A DNA stretch of 64,000 nucleotides from Struthidea cinerea (Eukaryota > Chordata > Aves > Passeriformes > Corcoracidae), in assembly GCA_013397865.1 (NCBI GenBank), contig VZTI01004088.1, positions 3,486,322 through 3,550,321 on the forward strand, read 5' to 3'. Shown one piece after another: positions 49,431-60,985 of this stretch. The first letter of the stretch is position 1. Every line of letters begins with the position of its first letter. The position numbers were made by a program, and so were the translations under genes. The notes beneath the pieces are model-generated. The model had not been told where the DNA came from. It ran no database searches and was given only the letters and a program-made list of their open reading frames with translations.

Positions 49431-51469
49431 AACTTTTTTCTGCTGGTGGGTTAGTGCATTACTCACAAAAGAAACAGTATCCCTTTTGTTTTGATTGGGC
49501 CTGCTTAATAACAAAAGAGCATATCACTATAAATGGAAGTGTGATGACAAAGAGAATAGCCTTTACTTTCCTTAATTTTCAATCGTTATGGTTCAGATCC
49601 TATGTCAGATTCCTGGCATGTGAGTTTGGAGAAAAAAAAAAGAATTCTTGATTTGCACTGTAAATAATACCTGAACCCAAGCTACTTAACATTTTTTAGA
49701 TTTCTCTGGAAAAAACATGTCAGGAAAATACTTAAAAATTCAGCAACCGGCCTATTAGCTTTATGTAGCAGATAAGTTCTTGAAGTATTAACTAAGACCT
49801 AGGGAAATCTATTTTTCTCTGAAATTTTCCACCTTTTTTTTTAATCTCCCAACTTGTCTGGAATTCAGTTAAAGTGTTTCACAGAAAGCAATTTACAGAT
49901 GGAGAGCTTCCACCAGGCACTGCCAAACTATTCAGGGCCTGATTCAGCAACTCATAACTGGCTTTATTATAAAATAGTTCTGTGAACACCTAAATTTATG
50001 TTTAATTTTATGTCGTGTATAGCTTTCCTGAAGGCAATGCATCTACTCACTCACTTAATGGTAAGGCCATTCGTAAGTCTTTGTAGGATCCAGCCTTTGC
50101 TTGAATAATGGCATTACTTGTAAACAGGATACGGAAGGAACTCGATTATTTAGAAGCATGCTTTGGCTTTATTGTTATCTTAGAATAGCATATATTCCTC
50201 TGTCATTTTGATGGACTTACATGACATAATTCCAATCTGGACACAGATTCTGAACACCCAGTTTTTGAGGTGCTGTTTTGTTTTCCTTATGTTTCCAGAG
50301 AAAAGAAAACAGAGCTCACTGTGCCAGCCATGCGTTCACAGTGTTGCAAACCAGCCAGCAGAAATGATGCTGTGAAGAAACACCTGATGCAAAATATTTG
50401 GTTCTGCACTCCGATGGCCTAGATTTAAGTACAAAGAAAGGAAACAGAGCATTGTGCAAAGCCTCAGAAAATGAACCGTACGAAGGTGGTGGGAGTGAGG
50501 GTCGAGATCTATCTTCTCCCTAGCTCATAAGGTGGCAGGCAGCTCAGGCCTTGCTGCACACCTTCCTGCATTAGGTCCTTGGACACCTCTCGCTGTTCTG
50601 CATCTGCCTGCACACGAGATCTGTGGCAGTGGCTCCTCTATTTCAAGCTCTCCCCATCCTTGACACTATTTTGCCAAGGCCCTGGGGGGCATTTCTTCAA
50701 CTCTGAATTACCCCTTTAATGGCCGATGCCCAAAGTAGTATGACTTCATCAGGATGCTGTTATGGGATGACTCCTTACCAAGATTTCCATGACCCTACTT
50801 CTGTCCTTACATTGGCATTTGGATATTCTGCATGTGGAAACAGTGGCCCCACCAGGTATGAGGAGCTGAGATTTAAATTTCAGATGTTGTATCACCTGAC
50901 TACATGTAAGAATTATGAATCTGCTTTGTACTAAAATGTATTTTTGGAAGTTGTTTTGAAAAATCCAGGATGACACAAAAGCAGGGCAACTGTGCTGAAC
51001 CATGGCAAATATTTCCATCACTGAAGGTATTTACAACATTCAAATTCCTTTAGGAAAAAAAGAGAAAGAATGATTTATGCTCTAAAGATACTTTAGAAAT
51101 AGTAGCATGATACACTATTCCTAATTTTCCTCCCTTCACTTTTCATTCACTTACTTGCAATCGCATGTATGAATTTCGTTTTTCAAGAACAAAGATTGAA
51201 TGTCTTCCCCAGAAAAGAGATGCAGCACTGACGAGGAGGGAGTTAATAGATTGCCTCTGCATCCAGTGGGAGCAGAGGAAATATCAGCAGAGACATACCT
51301 ATCTATTCATAGGTGCTTCTCCTCTTTCCTCCCTGACTGCTGCTCTCTTTGGAGAACTAGTGACTAATGAAGATCCCCAGAGGTTTCCTAATTTTGGCCT
51401 AGGGTGCAGCAGGAGTTTACAGTGGCCAAAAGAACAATCTGATATTTCAACAATACAGCCATTGGCAAC
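49431..51469. other. Noncoding stretch, no gene seen
   Basis: The wording GGGCCTGATTCAGCAA at 49935-49950 resembles the end of an ancient archosaur repeat. Open frames around 50719-51021 on both strands have no recognised domain. No clear exon was found. Confidence 0.45.
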
Positions 51470-51606
51470 ACTGAGTTCAAGAAGCATTTGGACAATGCTC
51501 TCAGGCACATGGTGGGATTCCTGGGGAGTCCTGTGCAGGGCCAGGGGTTGGACTTGATGATCCTGATGTGTCCCCTCCAAGTCAGCATATTCTATGATTC
51601 TGTGAT
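51470..51606 (+). mobile_element. CR1 LINE 3' end (5'-truncated), plus strand
   Basis: This is the same subfamily piece as at 5405-5547. GAGTTCAAGAAGCATTTGGA is followed by the hairpin part CTGTGCAGGGCCAGGGGTTG, then GACTTGATGATCCTGATG and the tail ATTCTATGATTCTGTGAT at 51589-51606. The two copies start at nearly the same internal position, implying similar reverse-transcription stops or a shared short subfamily end. The open frames across it in both directions are not genes. Confidence 0.9.
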
Positions 51607-52199
51607 AAGCAGTTTAGGCAGGAGTCATCAGTCACAGCCATGCTTGGGGCTTGCTGTTAACCCCAGGGAGGACTTCTGGATGGGTCAGTGCAAGTCTTTG
51701 GGGGAGAACAGCCAGACATAGAGGGAAGCAGATGCAAATTAAAACCAGCTCCTTTGGTTCCTGTTGGCCTTGATGGAGTTGCGGTGGGGAAGGAGCAGTT
51801 TTGGTCACCAAAGGAAACGCCTGTGTGTCTCCCACCAGCAGCACCTCCAGCCCTCAGCTTCTCGTTCCATAAAATGGGGCTAATAGATCCTTACCCTGTA
51901 CATGGCTGCAAGGCTTAATCGTCTGAGTTTTATAAGGTGCTTTAGGAGCCTTGACTGCAACTTGTTGCAGACTTGCTAACTACATTATTTCAAAATAAAA
52001 TAAACACATTTTATACAATCAAAAGGAAAAGGGAAAAAAAAAATCACCACCCCTTTCTCCCCTCCGAGTCAGCTTCTCAAAACTCCTCCAGCACAAGTTA
52101 CACTGCGCTCCTTGCTCACGGTTTCACAAATAGACATAGCTGGTTGGCCAAGAGATTTTTTTACCCTGGTGTTTATAATTCCAATTGGTGTAAAATTTC
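51607..52199. other. Unique noncoding stretch, no gene seen
   Basis: Moderately GC-rich sequence in which no exon is supported. An A-rich AGGAAAAGGGAAAAAAAAAA stretch is near 52024. Confidence 0.5.
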
Positions 52200-52520
52200 C
52201 TGATGGTTAACACATCCCGTTACAGACACTTTTGAATGAATGACTCATTCCCAAATAATTGACTAGCTTTGTAATTTGGGAAGTAAAAATCACATTTATG
52301 AGTCCCTGGGGGAAAGGCCTATAATGTTGTGCATAAAAAGTAGATAAATCATAAAACCTGATTTTTTTTTTCATTTGTAAAAGCTTCCATTAGCCTTTGT
52401 GTGCACATTAAAGCAATGCCCTCTAAATGTGTGCAGCTGCTTTAAATCACTGGTGCACTTTAAAATCAAGTCTTTTTATATCGTGATGTTAAAATTACAT
52501 GTTGGTTACTGTAATTCTGT
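52200..52520. promoter_or_regulatory. Candidate enhancer with perfect AP-1 palindrome
   Basis: GAATGACTCATTC at 52238-52250 is a perfect 13-base dyad that contains TGACTCA (52241-52247), the consensus AP-1 (FOS/JUN) site. It is followed by AAATAATTGAC, CATAAAACC (caudal/HOX-like), a CAGCTG E-box at 52434-52439 and TTTAAATCAC words. The block is repeat-free and even in composition over about 300 bases, which is how avian conserved noncoding elements usually look. Role and conservation are inference. Confidence 0.37.
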
Positions 52521-52789
52521 CTTGTTTTTTGTGGGACATCCTTGGATCAGATCTGCTTCTGGGAAAACCTCTCCCTTTGCACTAAGTTTTCTAATCCGTG
52601 TAAGCAGAAGCCAAAGCATTTTGCAGCCAGTGGAAATGGTGTTTATCGGGTAAACAAGGGAAACAAACTGAAAGGACCAGTCAGTGCCAGTGCAAATAGG
52701 GCCCCATCCTCACTTAGCAGATGCATGAATCTTAGACTGAGGTTTCAAATAAACGTGCAATGTGATTCTAATGGGATTTGACAAGGGTA
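52521..52789. other. Spacer between candidate regulatory blocks
   Basis: Two overlapping short plus-strand frames (52399-52653 and 52542-52781) have no recognised domain. No repeat was found. Confidence 0.45.
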
Positions 52790-53265
52790 TTTGATGGCTG
52801 CAAGGCAAATCTATTATTATCTACAGAATATCTAGTTACAAATGTAACCCCCCAAAGGTGGTACTGAAACTACATGATATTTAAACTCCTGAATGAAACG
52901 GCCATGCCACTTGCCTTGCCTTTGCAGTCTAAAAGTCCCATATACCTTTATGCTAGCAAGGCCTTTTCCCACATTTTCAGAGTACTGTAAATTAGTTTAG
53001 TATGCTTGAAAGAACCTGTAATTGTAACTGCTCTTGTTGACACATCAGCTTGATGCCACACAGAGCACGACTGGGACCATATCCTTTGGTTTTGCAGCTA
53101 TAGTGCATTTCAAGTACTTGACAGGTCCAGCGCTAAGATGTTCTGAATTAGATTTGAATTACAACCGCTAAATGCCCTTGTCAAAGCTTGTTACGCCTGA
53201 AACTAGCCATATACATTTAACTGACTATTCCTATGGAAGATATACTGCTTAAACAAAGACATACT
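52790..53265. promoter_or_regulatory. Candidate conserved noncoding cluster
   Basis: Nearly 500 bases without repeat-family wording or low complexity contain the inverted repeat GTTACA-AA-TGTAAC at 52835-52848. Several CAATTA/GTAATTGTAAC-type words follow, with CATGCCACTTGCCTTGCC further on. No frame stays open through it, so conservation, if shown, would be noncoding. Assigned by appearance. Confidence 0.3.
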
Positions 53266-54245
53266 CCAAAGTTTCATACAGAATTGTCAAAATATAATTG
53301 AGTTAAAAAAACAACTAAAGCATAAGAAGAGCAATCTTTACTGCCTTTCCCCCCCTTTTCCTTCTTTGAAATAAATCCAAAGGACAATTTAGTGGAATCT
53401 CAGTATAAAATAAAAAGAGTATATGCAGTTCCCACAGAGACATTGAAATTTATACAAACAGCAGATTCATCCATACATTGATCCTAGTGTCAGGAAAGGC
53501 CATAGCAGAACTTTAGGATCTCACCCTGTGAAAAACATTTCACATCACGTTGCTGGCATCAGAGAGCATCTGGTGCTTCAGGAAGAAAATGAACTAAAGC
53601 TAGCACATCGATGAGAATCAGGATCAAGCCTTGAATTCCAGGGGACTCCAAATTCATGCTTCATCAAATAAGAGAAGCACACATATAGATGTGTGTGGAA
53701 TCACACAATGCCCATATGCAGTATGAAATGCACGTATGCAGTGTTTATACAATTTAATAGAAACATAATAGAAACACCCTTCTAACTTGCAGATGCATTC
53801 ATGATTACATGCTGGTTGTACCAGGCCATAATCATATCTTCTTAGGCTAGGAAATAGCAACCAAAGAGCACAAAGGTGATTTTGACAGTGTTTGAAACTC
53901 AGTCTGTGCCATGGAGATGTCAGTAGCTCACAGGGCCTGCATTGTGCTGCTTCTTGTTAACCCCTGGGCTGCTGACACCAGCTGTGTGATTGCTGGAGTG
54001 GTCTGCTGAGGCTGACCTGGCTGGAAAAGAAAGTGCTGGTTGTAAGCATTGGAGTGGGCAAAGGAGATAGTCTAAACCTGAAGGCTGAGAGAAGAGAGTG
54101 GGGACCTCCTGCAGCCTAGCTGACTGTCTCAAACCCTTTCTGAGCACAAGAAGCAGGACAGATTTGCTTAACCTAAACCCACAAAAGCTCAGGCAGCACA
54201 GAAGAGGAGGAGCAGGCTATTGCATCTGTCGAAGACAAGACCACC
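53266..54245. other. Unique noncoding stretch, no gene seen
   Basis: A C-run beside T-rich sequence is at about 53349-53362. No exon or repeat was recognised. Confidence 0.5.
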
Positions 54246-54800
54246 TCAGGCCTGCTTGTTCATGTGAGCTAACATCATCAGCTTCTCTTCCAAATTCTCC
54301 TGCATGAATGACACAAAACATCTTGGGAAAATATCTGTTGCTTCATCATAGATTTCCTGGTTGAATTTGAAAGTCACATAATTCTGGAAGTTTTCTAGAT
54401 TGGAGGGCAGGTCTCCACTATGATGTGCTCCCAGGTTTGCATTTGCTGACCTGACTGCAGACACAGCCCGTGGTGCCCTCACTTACTGCTTCTCCCTTTC
54501 TTCACTGGGGACTGTGAGCACAGAACATTTCAGACGGGGTTTGCTGGCATTCCGCAGTAGGGAGCCAGCACACTGCAGAGGCGTATGTTCTGAAGGACCC
54601 CATGCCCGTCCACCCACAGTAGATGTAGATGTAGACTCAACATCAGTCCTTTTTTTCCAAAATAAGGATGAAGGTCCTTTCTCTGTGTGCCTTGGCCTGT
54701 AGATTGTAGCTTCTCTGGGGAAGAGACTCTCCATCCTTGGGAAGTGCAGGAAGCATCCAGCACAACGGCGTGCCATTTCACCCGGGGCCTCTAGAAGGTA
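54246..54800 (-). pseudogene. Possible broken coding segment, 185 codons with one in-frame stop
   Basis: On the minus strand one frame runs from 54800 to a TGA at 54246-54248, interrupted only by a TAA at 54485-54483. The left part begins after a good acceptor, TTCTCAGTTTGTCTTACAG (54801 side). At the internal stop there is a donor-like GTAAGT beginning at 54486, so 54800-54487 (314 bases) could be an exon. The second part has a protein-like composition (NLENFQNYVTF, then acidic and aromatic residues, LEEKLMMLAHM at its end). I recognise no family. Options are a decayed gene copy, a true exon followed by intron read-through, or chance. The GTAAGT-to-CTGCAG distance (32 bases) is too short for a vertebrate intron, and removing it breaks the frame. 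Confidence 0.2.
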
Positions 54801-57800
54801 CTGTAAGACAAACTGAGAATAATCCTGCATTACAACGGATAAGGGCTAGACAAAGACCAGGGCACTACTGCAGGGCTGTGTTCCCATCTCTGGTGGAGCA
54901 GTGGTGCAAACAGATTGGGAACACACAACCAAGATTTCTCCCATCTGAAGCTGCCCTACGCATTACCTCAAAAGTTGAATTCTCCAGCAGCATCAACAAC
55001 AAAAAGATTTCTAACCCCATTCCAAGAGCAAAATGTGGCTTGAACTGGTCAAAACCTGCTGACAGCCTTAAGCAGCATGAGAAACCTGTTTCATGATGGC
55101 AGTTGGTTATTTTAAAACTGAGCTGAAAGATTAATGGTGAGATTTTCAAAAAATGTAGGCTCTCAGTGACAGGAACTGACAATTTGCTCATGCAATTTCC
55201 CATCGCTGTGTGTGCAGTAGGGAGAAACGGGTGGGCAAAATGACACATGGCCAGTCTGTGCCTATACTTTTTCTGGAAACCCTAGCCCTGAAAAAGCAAT
55301 AAGCAAATAAGAAAAGCGTTTATAAGAAAGGCAGAAAGACTTAGGCTGAGAGATACATTGATATTCTTTGTTAATTTTTTTATTCAATTAAAAGGCACAT
55401 GCTGATTATTTTTAGCAGTGTCCCCCTGATACAATTCAGATGTAAATCACATTTCTGTAGTCAGCTGCTGCTGTTTAAGCAGAAATATTTTGACACTATA
55501 ATTATAGGGTTGAAACTATGCTTTACATTAGTGTATAAAACACTCATTAAATTAAAATTCTTCCATGAAATCATGAAAATAAACAGTCTGTCTGAACTAG
55601 CATCAACAAATTCACAGGATGCTTCTGCGTTTTCTCAGGGCTGGCCTTCAAATGACTGTGTTACAAGGCCCTTATTTAACCATGAAGTGTTAAAGGTTCA
55701 CATTCTTTTGAAGGTCCCATTCTGCTTATTTTTAAAATTATTGCTTTAATTGTTTTTACAACTTGTAAGATTTTAAAGCTATTAAGCCTCAAAGTTGTGG
55801 GAAAAATTAAAACGGTGATTATTATAACTTGCATAAGTCTGTGAGATGACTGTGGCACCGCATTTTTTTTCAAGGTGGATTAAATAAAAGGTGTCCGTGG
55901 CACCATATGTGACATGTCACATTGGTCCATTATGGCAGGATACACAAAGTATACACAGCACCCTGGGGGATGGAAAAGAAACCAAAAACTCAGGGTGGTA
56001 ATGTGTTAGGGGATCCTTCTTGTCCTCTCCTTTGCTCCCCACCATCTCCTTGCCTTTCATTTCCCTCCCATCCATCACAAAGCTGATAGTCCTGCAGACA
56101 ACAGGTCCAACTGTCCGTGCCTCAAAGCAGGCAGAAGTTTCTGGCAGGAGGTGTCAGAACAAGAGCATCTCAGTGAGGTCCATCCACATTGCAGGAGTGG
56201 GAACGAGGGAAAGAGTGCCTCAGCCCTGCCCTACTAACACAGGAATTCATTTATTAGGTCTGTTTTCATTTGCTTTGCTCCCCAAGGATAAGAAGTCACA
56301 AAGAGAGGTCACTGACCATGGGAAGAGGCAGTGTCCTCTGGCCTGATGGTCTTATTAGAGGGACCCACTGATGGGCAATTGCATCAGTCCAGGCTCCTCC
56401 ACCACCCACCGTGGGCAAAGCTTCCTGGGTGGGACCACAGTCAAGACCCCTGAGCCTCACAGGCATTCCCTGAGAATGTTGGAAAATCTGCATATGTTGG
56501 CACACTAATCCCGATAAGCCCTGACTGGGTTTTGTTTGTTTTCCCTTCATCTGTACAGTATCACTGGTCTTTACAGTGCACTGAGCAAGCTGTGGCTGTG
56601 CTGGGCTTGGGAGTGAATGGCAGGGGATCGTCAGGATGCACATGATGTAATCACAGTGGTCTGAAACATTTTTGCTACATCTATATTCCACTGAAATCCA
56701 CAATTATGGTTGACTTTCCTTTGATTGAAGATATTCCAGAAAGATGGACTCCAATGGTAATTGCACCATTTTATCTTAAGATATGAATCTGAGACTGATC
56801 CCTCTGGTCTTATGAAATTACAGTCAACATGTTATTTTCTCCATTTGTGCATGAAACGTATATGCAACAGTGGTTGCTGCAATGTATATTTAGCCTTAAC
56901 TTGTCAGAGCCATCAGTTAGAAAATATTCAAACCCTTCAACCATTTTATTAATCGGGATTATGCACAAGAAAGTCTGTTTCAGAGTGTAAGTTTTAGTAC
57001 ACACTGTAATTCAATAGTAAAGATTTTTTTTAGTGCTACAGTTGTTTTCTTTCAGCAGCCACATGGATGATTGTTTTTTCTGTCCAGTATTACTAGCATT
57101 ATGGTTAGCCCTCCTCTACCACAGGATGACATTTTCCATGCTGGATAGGAGCAACCAACTTTTCTGAGCTTAGATAATATAGCCCAGTGAATTAAATTAA
57201 AGAAAGTAGAACATTTTATCACCGGAAAACACTAATATTTTATTCTGGCTCCACATTATCATGATACCTGTGGGGTGTGTTCAGTGGGATTTTGAGAAAT
57301 CCCACTAATAACAGTTCAAGTTACCCTTTTATTTTTGTTCCAGATCGTTCCACAAAATACATTTAGTTCTTAAGTTAGATAACTAACAAATGTAATTTTT
57401 TTACTAAATATGTTTATTCAGATGAATTATTGTAACTCTTGGTCACTGGATTTTCAGGTTCTAAACAGAATCTCGTGAGTATTCTTTCGGATTTTTAAAC
57501 AATTTATGCAGTTTAGTTGTTGACCGAGGAAAGAAAGCCCAGAGAACCATTTCTTGGTTAATATAGGCTTCTTCGAAGAAGGAGAAAGATTTTTTTAAAA
57601 TCTAATTTTTTTCTCAAAAACACCCCCAAAAAAAACAGGTCAAAAAATATTTCTAGTAAGCTATTAAAAATATCCAACATTAAATTTCTTGAACACATTA
57701 CTTTTACTGCCTCTGTTTGGATTACCACAGGATAGGTGTTAATGAACCCTTCCACACAGTTATAGTTTGCTTTCTGTTGATATTTTCTAGTGTCTGCTCA

Positions 57801-60736
57801 CTACTCTTTTTTCCTAAAAACATTGCCGTTAGCAAAGTTCCTCTCTACAATAGTCATAGAAGACAAACACAGCTGAAGTGAACTCAGGACTTGTTTTAAG
57901 AAAAATATTTTTCTAGAAATTCTTTGCTGGGACTATCTCTTATTAAAGACATTACACACATAAAATTTAGTGAGAAGGAAACGATGACACATTGGTGTAA
58001 GGGTGAGTGTAAACTCTGAGGGCAGAGTGACTTAAAACAGTACCTAGTGATGGCAGCATAAACAGACATTAGTAAACACTTGCCATGACCAATGCCCAAA
58101 TAAATCAGATTACTCTGCAGTATATATGTTTATAACAATAGTCCTTTTGGTGAATTTAAGGCACTTCAGATATTAACCTTACGTTTCAGAGCTGTGTGGC
58201 TGCCCATTGATGTCGGAGAATTTAACTGCCTGGTCCTACCTCTTCTGGCACAACTTTTGGAATATTTTTGAGTAACTCCATGAACACAACTCCATAGTCT
58301 TCATTTTCCAACAGCTGTTCTACCTTCCCATTTCCCCACTGTGACTGGAGCAGCTCTAGGAGTACTCAGGAAACACAGAGCTACTTGTGGTGGAAGAAGA
58401 CCTGTCACTGACCACTAAATATCCATACCTACATGCTCCAAGAAAGGCAGTTTGACACCATTTTGCATTTGGTTTCATCTACCTCTTGTAGCTTCCTCTC
58501 CCTCAGGAACAACTCCATTTCTCCTACCCTGTGGTAGGATGGTCCATTTGTGGCCCCTTACTTAACCAGTGATGACAGAGACATCTGAATTCCTCTGTGT
58601 CCAAGATAACAGCTGACACAAACACCACTACAGACTTCATCTTCTTGCCCATACCTACCCCACCTATGGAAGTCCAGGAGCTTGTGGCTTCATCAGCTTT
58701 CCCATGGCCAGAAAACAGCAATATAGTCCAAACCACTGGGAAATATTAGCTCTTCCCCTACCTTCTACACACCCGTCCACATTTTCTTACATTCTCCAGG
58801 AAGAAGGTTTCTCTCCTCTACCTTATCACATGCAAGAGTTGAAAGAGTAAAGTAGGGACTAGATCCCTGTCCTTCTTAATATCCCAGATGATGACCCCTG
58901 CTATGGGGTGGCTTAGGTATCTAGGTCATCACCATCAGCTGGCTCTGCTGGTAGCCAGCTCAAGGAACACATAGCTGAAGTAGGCAGAATGAGGTATTAT
59001 GACCAATGACCTGCTCATCCTCTCAGTACAGCATATTTCTGCAGGGAATACGATGTTACTTTTTTTTTAAGTTGAGGAAGGCTGCAGTCTAAGTCCTCCA
59101 GTGGTACAGCCTTCATCCCAGCTGGAAGGTCTTGGGGGGAGGTAGAAGTGGAGGTGACAGAGAGACAACCTTTGGAAATGTGAATGTATCACAAACACAC
59201 ACACTCTCCACCATGGTGACAAAGATTGTTAACAGAGGACCAGATCACTGCCCCTGTTACAAATGGTAGCAGACTTCAATTTAACACTCACATTTTTCCC
59301 GAAAACTGGAGAGGTGCCTCAGGCTCCTCTTCTTCAGAGACTTGGGATATATTTAGGAATCAAAGAGAGGGACCAGCCCCCTTTTAGTGCCCAGGACTTC
59401 TTCTGGGCTTGCTCCTGGGTGGCTTAAGGCCAATTTCCATACAAGACCTCTGCCTGAGCAAAGTGCAAGGGTCTCCTGCAACATCCAGTGGAGAGCAAAG
59501 CTTGAGCCAGAGATGCAGTCTTGTACCGCTTCTCCTCCCTCTTGATGAACAGCTGTGAGGCAGGAATAAACAACTCAAACTTTAGCTAAGACACCCTTAA
59601 GTGCCGCTGTGTCCCCAGGGGTTTGGAAGCTGCCGGTAGCAGGGAAGGTGCTAGACAGCCACTCCTGGGCATGAAGGATAAAACCTCCTGGGCAGCACCC
59701 ACTAAGGGGTATCTGGCTGCCCTTCTGCCAGCAGGCTTTTGGCAACTGGGTGTTAATGGCCATCGTCACCTCAGCTGACTGTCCAAGGATGAGGTTACGG
59801 CATTAACACTCAGACTGACGCAGAAAAAATTAGATGGAAACATTATTTGGCCTTGCAGGCAGCTAGAACTCCTCCTTTCCACCACCTCCACCTCCCTCAC
59901 CCTCTCGCTCACATGTCCCCAGGCACACTGGCAGCCTCTGATTGCTTTATTGGTTCCAGGGGAAGAACATTACTTGTTCTTTGCACAGATCTCTCTTCCT
60001 TCCCCTACCTCTCTCTTTCTTCCCATCCCCAATTCCCGAATATGTTACTGGTACTAAATAAGCAGCACATCAAATGGTTTTGAAGCTTCCTCTGGCAAAA
60101 TCATAAAATCTGCACTGGTAAAATATATATATATTTCTGTCCCAGATTCCCAATCTGTTTCCTTTAAATCCAATAAAATTTATATCATAGGGCTTAAGGG
60201 CAGAGAGCTTCATACAATTGAAACTGATTCAGTAAATGCAAAACATAAAAATAAAGTATTGGTATTCGGTGTTCCTATGTTTCAATATTGCTTTGATATT
60301 TCACTATGAAACTTAAACTGGGTTGGGGTTTTATGCATTCTTTTCCCCCCTCTCTTGTTCCTCCATTTTTTCCTTTGAATTTCATCTCTTTAATCACTGG
60401 ACCATGGACCAGAAATTCTTGCAACTTGTTTGTGGATGGGTAGAGTCTAAAGCAACAGCTTGTTTAGGAGTTGTTTCACCATCTGTTCTTGCTTTTTCCA
60501 TTAGATGGCTGGTTTTACACAGAGATTCATTTTATCGTTCTCTCTGTAGTGCATCGTCTTGTTTCATTCACATGCTCACTTATCTTCCTGTTTGTGCACA
60601 GTACCTATTTGTACAGGGAGTGCACATTCCTCAACAGGCAATATCCTCCACTGACTTCCACCAGGACCACAAGTAACTCCTGGAGCCAGAAATTTTAATT
60701 TCCTAAAATTGTATAATAGATCCAAAGTTCTGGTGG
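54801..60736. other. Noncoding stretch, no gene seen
   Basis: No exon, RNA gene or clear repeat family was recognised in about 5.9 kb. The part 55380-57480 is AT-rich. The part 58400-59780 is C/T-richer on the plus strand and may contain old unclassified repeat sequence. AAATATATATATATTT, a 16-base palindrome, is at 60121-60136. Confidence 0.5.
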
Positions 60737-60985
60737 CTGAAAGGGGCTGTTATGATTATCTAGTCTGACTTTCGATATAACAAAGGCCGTAAAACAACAA
60801 AGACCAAGAAGCAATTCCTGAACCGAACAAAAACCCTTTGGCTGAGCTGGAAAATGTTAACAGAGATCTCCAGTTAGGGTAATCCCCTACAGCTTTGGAG
60901 AAGTTGTTCCAGCAGTCAGAGGTAGCTGGCCTCTTTTTGTGAAGAAAACATTGCTGCCTTCTAAAGTTTCCCTTTGCAGGCACTG
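60737..60985 (-). mobile_element. Ancient CR1 3' fragment, minus strand
   Basis: CTGACTTTCGATATAACAAA with GGCCGTAAAAC resembles the old amniote CR1 wording GACCTCCTGTATAACACAGGCC. GAGAAGTTGTTCCAGCAGTC lower down matches TAAGTTGTTCCAATGGTTA of the same elements. Divergence is high. Such copies predate the split of birds from other reptiles in general, so part of this region may be alignable across archosaurs. Confidence 0.55.

Noticed and set aside
51165..51580. Overlapping 130- and 93-codon frames on both strands.
   Set aside because: Largely CR1 tail sequence and its left flank.
54455..54486. GTAAGT...CTGCAG as a 32-base intron that would remove the internal stop.
   Set aside because: Too short for a vertebrate spliceosomal intron, and its removal shifts the frame into an early stop.
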